Made by a program: the position numbers and the translations under genes. A model generated the notes under the pieces. That model was not told the origin of the DNA. It did not search any database and was given only the letters and a program-made list of their open reading frames with translations. A stretch of 26,303 nucleotides of DNA from positions 1 through 26,303 of IMG/VR virus record IMGVR_UViG_3300030060_007048; one strand, written 5' to 3'. This DNA comes from a virus. Below, one piece after another: positions 15,845 through 22,113 of the stretch; position 1 is the stretch's first letter, and each line of letters starts with the position of its first letter.

Positions 15845-15886
15845 ACTATAGCCACATGGCAAAATTAACCAAAGAGGAGAAGAAAG

Positions 15887-16660
15887 ATGGCATTAGACAT
15901 CGCAAGAATTCGAGCACGACTCGACAATGTAAAAAATAACGGCAAGGCGGGGGGATCCTTCTGGCGACCAAAGGATGGCACACAGGCAATCCGAATTGTA
16001 CCCACACAGGATGGCGACCCTTTCAAGGATTATTGGTTCCACTATAATCTAGGTCCAGACCAAAAAGGCGGCCTCTTATGTCCCAATAAAAATCACGGAG
16101 ATGAGTGTCCGATTTGTAATTTTAAGGACCAACTATGGAAGGAGTTCAACGAAAATAAAGATCCTGACACTATGAAGATGGCCAAAGATCTATCGCCGCG
16201 CCAACGATTCTTTTCACCCGTATTAGTTCGCGGAGAAGAGGCAGACGGAATCCGCATCTGGGGATATGGTAAGGAAGCCTATACTTCTCTGTTGAATCTG
16301 GTTCTTAATCCAGAGTATGGAGATATCACTGATACCGAAGACGGTACAGATCTTAGTTTAACATACGGTAAGCCCCCCGGTGCTCAATTTCCCAAAACAA
16401 CACTGACACCCCGCCGTCGAACAAGTCCTTTATGCGACGATGCTGTGGGTGGTGATGCGGAGTGCGACCGACTTTTGGAAAATATTCCCAAGTTTGATAA
16501 CATTTTCCAAGTCAAGACTCTGGAGGAAGTGCAGGAAGCTTTAGACGGCTTCATCGCATCCCTAGATCCGGAAACTTCAAGTGAAGCTTCGGGTGTTCTA
16601 GAGGTTTCAGAATCGACACCAGATGTCTTGGCCGCTTTTAACGAGCTTTCCGGTAACTAA
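15887..16660 (+). CDS. gp32-like single-stranded DNA-binding protein
   Basis: Coats single-stranded DNA during replication and recombination. The 257 residues begin with a basic LAST-like N-terminus (IARIRARLDNVKNN) and contain the gp32 zinc site: His52, Cys65, Cys74 and Cys77 have spacings of 12, 8 and 2, against 12, 9 and 2 in T4 gp32 (His64, Cys77, Cys87, Cys90). Aromatic residues are frequent in the core (YWFHYN, IWGYGKEAY). The last 50 residues are acidic and Ser-rich, as in gp32, where this tail contacts replication partners. AAAGAGGAG precedes the ATG. The hairpin at 15821-15844 may control translation. A repeat element (16674-16712) follows. Confidence 0.9.
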   Translation: MALDIARIRARLDNVKNNGKAGGSFWRPKDGTQAIRIVPTQDGDPFKDYWFHYNLGPDQKGGLLCPNKNHGDECPICNFKDQLWKEFNENKDPDTMKMAKDLSPRQRFFSPVLVRGEEADGIRIWGYGKEAYTSLLNLVLNPEYGDITDTEDGTDLSLTYGKPPGAQFPKTTLTPRRRTSPLCDDAVGGDAECDRLLENIPKFDNIFQVKTLEEVQEALDGFIASLDPETSSEASGVLEVSESTPDVLAAFNELSGN

Positions 16661-16673
16661 TTTCTACTCCGAA

Positions 16674-16712
16674 CCGCAGGGAGGCATGGGTTTATAGATG
16701 TCTCACTTTTTT
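16674..16712 (+). repeat. Hairpin repeat element, copy 1
   Basis: Starts CCGCAGG, then a stem GAGGCAT at 16681-16687 and ATGTCTC at 16698-16704 (one G-T pair) around a 10-base loop beginning GGG, then ACTTTTTTAT. It has the layout of an intrinsic terminator but also a conserved 5' flank and loop. It lies between the SSB and prolyl isomerase genes, and the next ribosome site (GAGAGG) is within a few bases of its end. Confidence 0.85.
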
Positions 16713-16725
16713 ATGAGAGGTAAAA

Positions 16726-17205
16726 ATGACAGAAAATAATACAACAACCGCCAATAATGATTCTAACGTGACTATCCACTATAAGGGGTCTTTGGAGGAC
16801 GGATCCGAGTTCGACAATTCATACACACGGGGGGAACCAATTACAGTAACTTTGGGCTCTGGCCAGCTTATTCCCGGATTTAACGATGCGGTCGTTGGAA
16901 TGACAACAGGCGAGACAAAGACTATCACATTGTCTCCAGAGGACGCATACGGAGAAGTCAACCCAGAAGCAAAAACACAAATCGCAAAATCAAACTTTCC
17001 ATCTGATTTGGAATTAACAACCGGAATGGCTATTCCACTACGAGACCAATTGGGTCGAGTGGCATTAGGAAAGTTGATTGAGCATGATGATGAAAATGTA
17101 ACAATTGACTTGAATCATCCCCTTGCCGGCCAAACCCTGCAGTTTGATATTGAGTTACTTGAGGTAAATACAACAAATTCAACCGATGAGGAAATCGCTA
17201 CCTAA
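16726..17205 (+). CDS. SlyD-like FKBP-type peptidyl-prolyl isomerase
   Basis: Catalyses cis-trans isomerisation of proline peptide bonds and may act as a folding helper. The FKBP fold is clear: VTIHYKGSLEDGSEFDNSY (15-33), LGSGQLIPGFNDAVVGM (43-59) with the Pro50-Gly51-Phe52 turn, LSPEDAYGEV (69-78), and a final strand (LQFDIELLEV). The segment from about residue 78 to 130 is an inserted flap domain as in SlyD. The histidine-rich nickel tail of E. coli SlyD is missing; the C-terminus is Thr- and Glu-rich. ATG start after GAGAGG. It is flanked by copies 1 and 2 of the hairpin repeat, and so may be expressed at a stepped-down level relative to the SSB. Confidence 0.9.
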   Translation: MTENNTTTANNDSNVTIHYKGSLEDGSEFDNSYTRGEPITVTLGSGQLIPGFNDAVVGMTTGETKTITLSPEDAYGEVNPEAKTQIAKSNFPSDLELTTGMAIPLRDQLGRVALGKLIEHDDENVTIDLNHPLAGQTLQFDIELLEVNTTNSTDEEIAT

Positions 17206-17222
17206 TAACATGCGCGTTGTAA

Positions 17223-17263
17223 CCGCAGGGAGGCATGGGTTTAAAGATGCCTCATTTTATTTT
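17223..17263 (+). repeat. Hairpin repeat element, copy 2
   Basis: CCGCAGG, then a perfect 7-bp stem (GAGGCAT 17230-17236 with ATGCCTC 17247-17253), loop GGGTTTAAAG, then ATTTTATTTT. It differs from copy 1 at one stem position, where C replaces T, keeping the pair intact. It lies between the prolyl isomerase and the small membrane protein gene. Confidence 0.88.
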
Positions 17264-17278
17264 AACTTAGAGGAAAAA

Positions 17279-17473
17279 ATGAATATTTTAAAAGAAAGCC
17301 GAGTTATTTCAAACTCTTTTATTGTTGCAACACTTCTCTCCATTTCGCTATCAATCGCTATTTGGGTCGGAGCAGTCGGAGACAGTGCGGAACAAACTCA
17401 GCGATTAGCTCTTTTTGTTGGCCTTTGGGCACCAACTTTTATGGGCTTCGCAAATTACTACAAAGAGGACTAA
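17279..17473 (+). CDS. Small two-helix membrane protein, unknown
   Basis: A 64-residue protein with two likely membrane helices, about residues 12-30 (SFIVATLLSISLSIAIWVG) and 42-60 (RLALFVGLWAPTFMGFANYY), joined by a short polar loop with Asp and Glu. I chose the ATG at 17279 because TTAGAGG lies just upstream; an open frame extending back to 17186 would overlap the previous gene and run through the repeat. Role unknown. Such short proteins in phages may act on the host membrane or on superinfection, but nothing here shows that. Confidence 0.75.
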   Translation: MNILKESRVISNSFIVATLLSISLSIAIWVGAVGDSAEQTQRLALFVGLWAPTFMGFANYYKED

Positions 17474-17528
17474 TCAATAATGTTTTATCAAAAAAATATC
17501 AATCAATTCACATTTCTCCACAAAAAAA

Positions 17529-17575
17529 GGGAGGGTGTTTCTCCCATCATAATTTAGTCCTCAATGAAGAGGACT
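17529..17575 (+). promoter_or_regulatory. Two-hairpin leader before a 64-residue gene
   Basis: Hairpin 1 is GGGAG/CTCCC (17529-17545), hairpin 2 is a perfect 7-bp AGTCCTC/GAGGACT pair with loop AATGAA (17556-17575). GAGGACT also occurs at 17465-17471, at the end of the preceding gene, and could compete for the same partner. The T-rich tract needed for a terminator is missing on this strand. A structured leader or processing site is inferred. This 123-base gap holds nothing else I can support. Confidence 0.4.
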
Positions 17576-17596
17576 CAATATAAGGAGATTAGTCAT

Positions 17597-17791
17597 ATGA
17601 TTATTAATATTCAACACAAAATCCATCACCAGACTGCAATCAAAGCTCTAGAGGAGTACTTAGGCAAAGGCCCCGGTATTCGACGTATCGTTTTGAGGGA
17701 TCTTGCAAGACACGGGTTTTACACTAGTGATACTTTCTTGGATGCCTATGAGTTAAGTGCTAGACCCAAGACTGTTGAAGACGAAGACTAA
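17597..17791 (+). CDS. Unknown 64-residue protein
   Basis: Start chosen at ATG 17597, nine bases after a full AAGGAG; an ATG at 17564 in the same frame falls within the second leader hairpin and lacks such a site. The protein is soluble and mostly helical, with IKALEEYLGKGPGIRRIVLR, then RDLARHGFYTSDTFLDAYEL and an acidic C-terminus. The basic middle (Arg-Arg, Arg-Asp, Arg-His) could contact nucleic acid, which is a guess. It is followed by repeat copy 3. I do not recognise the family. Confidence 0.7.
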   Translation: MIINIQHKIHHQTAIKALEEYLGKGPGIRRIVLRDLARHGFYTSDTFLDAYELSARPKTVEDED

Positions 17792-17801
17792 TAGGTGATA
17801 T

Positions 17802-17841
17802 CCGCAGGGAGGCATGGGATTACAGATGCCTCATTTTATTT
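17802..17841 (+). repeat. Hairpin repeat element, copy 3
   Basis: CCGCAGG, perfect 7-bp stem (GAGGCAT 17809-17815 with ATGCCTC 17826-17832), loop GGGATTACAG, then ATTTTATTT. The loop differs from the other copies at two places while the stem is kept. It lies just before the recA-side promoter and would end the preceding unit. Confidence 0.88.
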
Positions 17842-17862
17842 CAAATTATTTTATTTTTTTGG

Positions 17863-17891
17863 TTGACAGCGAGCACACGTTATGTTATATT
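17863..17891 (+). promoter_or_regulatory. sigma70-type promoter upstream of recA
   Basis: TTGACA at 17863-17868, a 17-base spacer, and TATATT at 17886-17891. This is a perfect -35 and a one-mismatch -10 at the ideal spacing. Start of transcription is expected near 17898. It drives a leader that meets the terminator at 17966-17993 before reaching recA. Confidence 0.8.
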
Positions 17892-17897
17892 ATTATT

Positions 17898-17993
17898 ATA
17901 AACAAGGAAAGATACTAAAACATTTTCCCTAAAGAGTTCGACGAATAAAGCTTGTGGTTCATAGTGCCCCCCAAAAATGGGGGGCTTTTATTT
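17898..17993 (+). ncRNA. Possible short RNA or attenuated recA leader
   Basis: Between the expected start near 17898 and the terminator T tract lie about 95 bases, with a small GGAAA/TTTCC hairpin near 17906-17928 and no convincing ATG-started leader peptide. Either a discrete small RNA is made or the leader regulates readthrough into recA. Boundaries are inferred from promoter and terminator only. Confidence 0.4.
17966..17993 (+). terminator. Strong terminator inside the recA leader
   Basis: A 7-bp all-GC stem (GCCCCCC and GGGGGGC) with loop AAAAAT is followed by TTTTATTT. It lies 12 bases before the recA start, with only the AAGGAG ribosome site between, so there is no room for a second promoter. 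recA must be transcribed through it. Confidence 0.85.
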
Positions 17994-18004
17994 AAGGAGA
18001 GAGA

Positions 18005-19138
18005 ATGCCGAGAAAAACAAAATCAGCTGCCGGAAAACTTTCAATGGCAGATATGAGAAGCATGATTAATAAAAAAGCGGGAATGAATGTTGCCCATGAT
18101 TTGAAGGAGGAAAATCCAACAGAAGTAACACAATGGATCCCAACCGGATCTCGTTGGTTAGATTCGATTATTTGCAGAGGCCGATTAGCAGGCATCCCTG
18201 TGGGCAAAGTAACCGAAATCGCCGGCTTAGAATCAACAGGTAAATCATATATGGCCGCTCAAATCGCCGCCAACGCTCAAAAAATGGGTATCGATGTTGT
18301 ATATTTCGACTCTGAATCAGCAATTGATCCTCAATTTTTAGAAAACGCCGGCTGTGATTTATCCAATCTTTTGTATATTCAGGCAACGACCGTAGAATTT
18401 GTATTAGACACAATCGAAGAACTTTTGGCTAGTGAGAATCAATTCTTGTTTATTTGGGATTCACTGGCTATGACCCCCACAGAAAGAGTGGCAGAAGGCG
18501 ATTTTAATCCTAATTCTTCTGTCGCAGTAAAAGCTCGTGTCTTGTCCGTTGGAACAAAAAAGTTGACAATTCCAATTGCGAATACAAAATCGACGTTTCT
18601 AGTCCTTAATCAGCTTAAGACAAACATCCATACCGGCCCTAATGCACATATTCAAGCTATGGTAAATCCTTGGAATACTCCGGGTGGAAAAGCCATGCAC
18701 TATGTATATTCATTACGAATTTGGCTCACTGGCCGTAAGGCAAAATCTGCTTATGTCTTAGACGAAAATGGATTTAGGATTGGCTCTGAAGTAAAAGTAA
18801 AACTAGAAAAATCTCGCTTTGGAACAGCAGGACGCAATTGCCACTTTAGAATCCTGTGGGCAGGCATCGACGTTGCAATTCAAGATGATGAATCATTATT
18901 CGATGCCGTCAAGGGGTCTGAAAAAATCTTACAATCTGGTGCTTGGTACACCATGGTCTTTGACGACGGAGCAACAGAAAAGTTCCAAGCCTCGAAGTGG
19001 GTTGAGAAGATAAAGGATGATAAGTTTCGTCAGCAGGTTTATAAGATCATGGATGAAGAGGTGATTATGAAGTTTGATGAAAGACTGGGTAACGCCTCTG
19101 ACTTTTATGATGATGAGGAGGTAGAAAGCACTAGTTAG
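18005..19138 (+). CDS. RecA/UvsX-type recombinase
   Basis: Forms filaments on single-stranded DNA and performs strand exchange in recombination-dependent replication and repair. At 377 residues it has Walker A GLESTGKS (74-81), a YFDSESAIDPQF segment (100-111), Walker B FLFIWDS with Asp152, and the DNA-binding loop 2 region LNQLKTNIHTGPNAHIQ with NTPGGKAM downstream (about 201-230). The catalytic Glu is provided by the DSESA segment. The C-terminus is acidic and Ser-rich. ATG start after AAGGAG. It is closer in length to T4 UvsX (391) and E. coli RecA (352) than to archaeal forms. Expression depends on readthrough of the terminator at 17966-17993. Confidence 0.93.
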   Translation: MPRKTKSAAGKLSMADMRSMINKKAGMNVAHDLKEENPTEVTQWIPTGSRWLDSIICRGRLAGIPVGKVTEIAGLESTGKSYMAAQIAANAQKMGIDVVYFDSESAIDPQFLENAGCDLSNLLYIQATTVEFVLDTIEELLASENQFLFIWDSLAMTPTERVAEGDFNPNSSVAVKARVLSVGTKKLTIPIANTKSTFLVLNQLKTNIHTGPNAHIQAMVNPWNTPGGKAMHYVYSLRIWLTGRKAKSAYVLDENGFRIGSEVKVKLEKSRFGTAGRNCHFRILWAGIDVAIQDDESLFDAVKGSEKILQSGAWYTMVFDDGATEKFQASKWVEKIKDDKFRQQVYKIMDEEVIMKFDERLGNASDFYDDEEVESTS

Positions 19139-19153
19139 CGACTATTTGTAATT

Positions 19154-19747
19154 GTGAAAGATATAAAAACAATTAAGTTTGATAAGCTTGTCCTTGAGAT
19201 GAAATATTTAGAAGCCGAGCTTGATTACAATTCAGAAATAATGAGAGGTGCTGGTCCCGAATTTCAAAAACTGTTTCAGAAAGAAATGGAAGAAAGGGGT
19301 GCCAAGCATCTTCTGTTCCCAGAAAAAGAAAAGAAGCTAAACAGGGCACAGCGTAGAGCAGCCAAGAAAGCCTCTAAGGGCACTCAAAAAATATTTAAGA
19401 TGATTGCCAAAGAGTTACATCCTGATAAGCTTGTGAGTCTTTCTGGAGAGGAAAAAGAGGAAAAAGAAAATAAGTTCTTAGAGGCTACTGAAGCTAAAGA
19501 GCAAGATAATATATTAAAATTGTATGCCATGGCGAAAGAACTCAATATTGAAGTTGAGGAACTATCGGAAGAACATTTTGCTATTTTTGAGGAAAAGATA
19601 AAAAATCTCAAGCAAAAGATAAAAGATACAAATTTATCTTGGGTATCTGTATGGCATAGATCTGACGATGAAGGAAAGAAAGAAGTGGTAAAACGATATG
19701 CAGACTTCTTCATAAAAAGTTCCCAAGATAAAACCGAATCGGAGTAA
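19154..19747 (+). CDS. J-domain-like protein
   Basis: A 197-residue protein. Residues 76-115 contain IFKMIAKELHPDK with the diagnostic His89-Pro90-Asp91 tripeptide after a helix, then a helix with NKFLEATEAKEQDN, as in J-domains, which stimulate DnaK-type Hsp70 ATPase. The flanks are unlike standard DnaJ: a basic RAQRRAAKKASK stretch before and a long acidic coiled-coil-like helix after. No Gly/Phe or zinc region is present. The start is taken as GTG 19154, with no clear ribosome site; ATG codon 16 is the alternative. It lies between recA and the FEN nuclease, three bases from the latter. It could recruit host DnaK to replication proteins. Confidence 0.7.
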   Translation: MKDIKTIKFDKLVLEMKYLEAELDYNSEIMRGAGPEFQKLFQKEMEERGAKHLLFPEKEKKLNRAQRRAAKKASKGTQKIFKMIAKELHPDKLVSLSGEEKEEKENKFLEATEAKEQDNILKLYAMAKELNIEVEELSEEHFAIFEEKIKNLKQKIKDTNLSWVSVWHRSDDEGKKEVVKRYADFFIKSSQDKTESE

Positions 19748-19749
19748 AA

Positions 19750-20712
19750 ATGACTAAAAGATTAATGGTAATTGATGCGCTAAACGCATACTTTAGGGGC
19801 TACATTGTCGACCCTAGTATGTCCTTAAATGGTGATCCAATCGGGGGCTATAAAGGGTTTATAAAAATTCTGCAAAAACTATGCAGAGAGATGAAGCCAG
19901 ACGAAGTGATCATTGCATGGGATGGTGCCGGAGGATCCCAGAAGAGAAAGGCGACAAATAAAAATTACAAAGCCGGCAGAAAACCAATTAGATTGAATCG
20001 ATCAGTTAAAATACTCACAGAAGATGAAGAAATGCACAACCGGGTTTGGCAGCAGACTCGACTAATGGAAATGCTTAACTTTATGCCATTCATCCAAATT
20101 GTAAGCGACGGCGTAGAAGCAGATGATGTTATTTCCTACGTCGTACAAAATAAGAAGTATCGAGGTTGGCAAAAGGTCATTGTTTCCAGCGATAAAGACT
20201 TTTTTCAGTTATGTGATGACGAAACAATTTTATACCGCCCAATACAGAAGACTTTTGTAAATAAACCCAGAATTTTGGAAGAAAGTGGAATTCATCCTAC
20301 GAATTATGCTTTAGCTAGAGCAATCGATGGGGATAAATCGGACAACCTAAAGGGAGTCTATGGGGTCGGCTTGGGCAAAATAGCGAAAAAAATGTCTTTC
20401 TTTGGAGATTCAACATTCGTGACTTTCGATGATCTTTTCGATTTTTGCAAAAATGATCCAACAGGGCTTAAAATGTTTCAATCAATTTTGGAAAATGAGG
20501 ATTTAATTAGGGAAAATTATAGCATTATGCAGCTTTATTCTCCTACAATGTCAATCCAAACAAAAAGTAAAATAGAATACACTTTAGAGACTTTTGAGCC
20601 CGAATTTAATAAGACGGAAATAATTAAACGAATGCAGGAGGACGGCTTCGGCGACAAATGGAACCCGTCAGATATTTTTGCTACTTGCAAAAGAATTTCA
20701 AGTAATACTTGA
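19750..20712 (+). CDS. FEN-type 5'-3' exonuclease
   Basis: Removes RNA primers and 5' flaps during lagging-strand synthesis. The 320 residues carry the metal-binding acidic residues of the family: Asp9 in MVIDALNAYFRG, Asp58 in IIAWDG, Glu123/Asp125/Asp126 in VEADDVI, Asp148 and Asp150 in SSDKDFFQL, and Asp195 and Asp198 in GDKSDNLKGVYGVG, which begins a helix-hairpin-helix. The length is close to T4 RNase H (305) and T5 FEN (291). It supplies the 5' nuclease activity that the short polymerase lacks. ATG after TCGGAG. Its stop codon lies inside the -35 box of the next promoter. Confidence 0.92.
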   Translation: MTKRLMVIDALNAYFRGYIVDPSMSLNGDPIGGYKGFIKILQKLCREMKPDEVIIAWDGAGGSQKRKATNKNYKAGRKPIRLNRSVKILTEDEEMHNRVWQQTRLMEMLNFMPFIQIVSDGVEADDVISYVVQNKKYRGWQKVIVSSDKDFFQLCDDETILYRPIQKTFVNKPRILEESGIHPTNYALARAIDGDKSDNLKGVYGVGLGKIAKKMSFFGDSTFVTFDDLFDFCKNDPTGLKMFQSILENEDLIRENYSIMQLYSPTMSIQTKSKIEYTLETFEPEFNKTEIIKRMQEDGFGDKWNPSDIFATCKRISSNT

Positions 20713-20737
20713 CAAAATCTTCTTAGCATATTATAAT
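20709..20737 (+). promoter_or_regulatory. Consensus sigma70 promoter of the helicase gene
   Basis: TTGACA at 20709-20714, a 17-base spacer and TATAAT at 20732-20737: an exact match to the sigma70 consensus at the best spacing. Transcription should start near 20744, only about 13 bases before the helicase ATG, with GGAGGG at 20748-20753 between. The -35 box overlaps the stop of the FEN gene. Confidence 0.9.
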
Positions 20738-20756
20738 ATTACTTATCGGAGGGTAA

Positions 20757-22112
20757 ATGTCTAAAGAGGATTTTAGTCGTTATGGAAAAGGTTTTCAAGA
20801 AAGTTTATGTCACTTAATCATGGTCGATAGACCATTTGCTGATCAGATGTTTGAGGTGTTAGACATAAATTTTTTAGAACTAAAATATTTGCAAGTTTTT
20901 GTAAAATTAGTCAGAGATTATAGAGAAAGTTATTCTACGCATCCTAGTGAAGATATAATGAAATCCGTGATAAGATCCCAATTAGGTGCAGAATTAGACT
21001 CGGTACAGAGGCAGGTTAGGGATTTTTATGCTAGAATATTTCGAACCAACATAGATGATTCTGAATATATTAAGTCGACTTCTTTAGATTTTTGCCGTAA
21101 GCAGAATCTAAAGGGGGCAATGCTTAAGTCTGTAAAATTGCTGGAAAGTCTCTCCTTTGATGAGATCTCCAATGTTATAAATGATGCAATCAAACTCGGT
21201 TCAGATTCTAATTTCGGTCACGATTATATTGTGGATTTTGAGAAGAGATTTGAACTTAAGACGAGAAATCCCACCGCCACCGGGTGGCCAGAAATAGATG
21301 CAATCACCCACCAAGGTCTCGGAATAGGAGAATTGGGTGTAGTAATCGCACCCACCGGAGCAGGAAAGAGTATGGCATTGGTGCATCTAGGTGCCCAAGC
21401 ATTACTGGCGGGTAAAAATGTAGTATATTATACACTAGAGCTTTCCGAAACGGTAGTGGGCAAAAGGTTTGATAGTTGTATAACAAACGTGCCCCTAGAT
21501 TCTTTGCGTCCTTTTAAAGAGGAGATCTATGAAAAGATCCAAAATCTCGAAGGAAGATTGGTGGTAAAAGAGTATCCAACAAAGTCTTCTTCGGTCGTTA
21601 CCTTGAAAAATCATTTAGAAAAAATGTTAAACAGGGGCTTTAAGCCCGATGTCATTATCGTCGATTATGCAGACCTTTTACGCCCATCTTCAATTTTAAG
21701 AGAGAAAAGACACGAATTGGAGACTATTTATGAACAGCTTCGCGGTTTGGCGCAAGAACTACAATGCTGTTTGTGGACTGCTAGTCAAACTAATCGTTCC
21801 GGTTTGAACGCCGAAGTAATCACAATGGAATCTATTAGTGAGGCTTTTAATAAATGTTTTGTGGCAGATTTTATCATTTCAATTTCTAGAACAGCGGAAG
21901 ATAAAATAAACAACCAAGGAAGAGTATTTATCGCCAAAAACAGAAACGGCCAAGATGGACTAATATTTCCCATATATATGAACACCTCGAACATCACAAT
22001 CAAGGTGCTTCCAAACACGGGAGAAACAATTGGTGAAGTTCAAAAGGATGCTAAGAAGAGGCAGGAGCAGAAGCTCGTAAAACTTTATAAGAAAAACAAG
22101 GAGAAAAATTAA
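20757..22112 (+). CDS. DnaB/gp41-type replicative helicase
   Basis: Hexameric 5'-3' helicase that unwinds the fork. The N-terminal 160 residues are helical and match the DnaB primase-interacting region in size. The RecA-like core has Walker A APTGAGKS (198-205), a YYTLELSE segment (224-231) for the H1a region, Walker B VIIVDYADLL with Asp303, and WTASQTNR (about 338-345) for the sensor segment. RTAEDKINNQGRVFIAKNRNG resembles the arginine-finger strand region. 451 residues is near E. coli DnaB (471) and T4 gp41 (475). It is first in a unit with its own consensus promoter, and is followed one base later by the reductase start. No primase is seen in the window. Confidence 0.93.
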   Translation: MSKEDFSRYGKGFQESLCHLIMVDRPFADQMFEVLDINFLELKYLQVFVKLVRDYRESYSTHPSEDIMKSVIRSQLGAELDSVQRQVRDFYARIFRTNIDDSEYIKSTSLDFCRKQNLKGAMLKSVKLLESLSFDEISNVINDAIKLGSDSNFGHDYIVDFEKRFELKTRNPTATGWPEIDAITHQGLGIGELGVVIAPTGAGKSMALVHLGAQALLAGKNVVYYTLELSETVVGKRFDSCITNVPLDSLRPFKEEIYEKIQNLEGRLVVKEYPTKSSSVVTLKNHLEKMLNRGFKPDVIIVDYADLLRPSSILREKRHELETIYEQLRGLAQELQCCLWTASQTNRSGLNAEVITMESISEAFNKCFVADFIISISRTAEDKINNQGRVFIAKNRNGQDGLIFPIYMNTSNITIKVLPNTGETIGEVQKDAKKRQEQKLVKLYKKNKEKN

Positions 22113-22113
22113 T

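Noticed and set aside
16681-16737. Short leader peptides starting at the ATG codons in the repeat elements
   Set aside because: Copy 1 has a stop after three codons and the frames are not kept alike in the three copies. The conserved feature is the pairing.
17186-17278. Upstream extension of the 64-residue membrane protein to an earlier ATG
   Set aside because: It would overlap the isomerase gene and pass through repeat copy 2; TTAGAGG sits immediately before the ATG at 17279.
17521-17545. Minus-strand terminator formed by the GGGAG/CTCCC hairpin with a T run on that strand
   Set aside because: The layout fits on the minus strand, but there is no minus-strand gene nearby to end, so I kept it only as part of a + strand leader.
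17362-17583. Open frame overlapping the small membrane protein in another frame
   Set aside because: No ribosome site, and it conflicts with a better supported gene and with the leader hairpins.
16674-17841. Three repeats as a CRISPR array
   Set aside because: Spacing is 500-600 bases with genes in between, and the units are hairpins followed by T-rich tails.
17930-17960. tRNA-like GTTCGA fragment in the recA leader
   Set aside because: No cloverleaf arms can be drawn around it.
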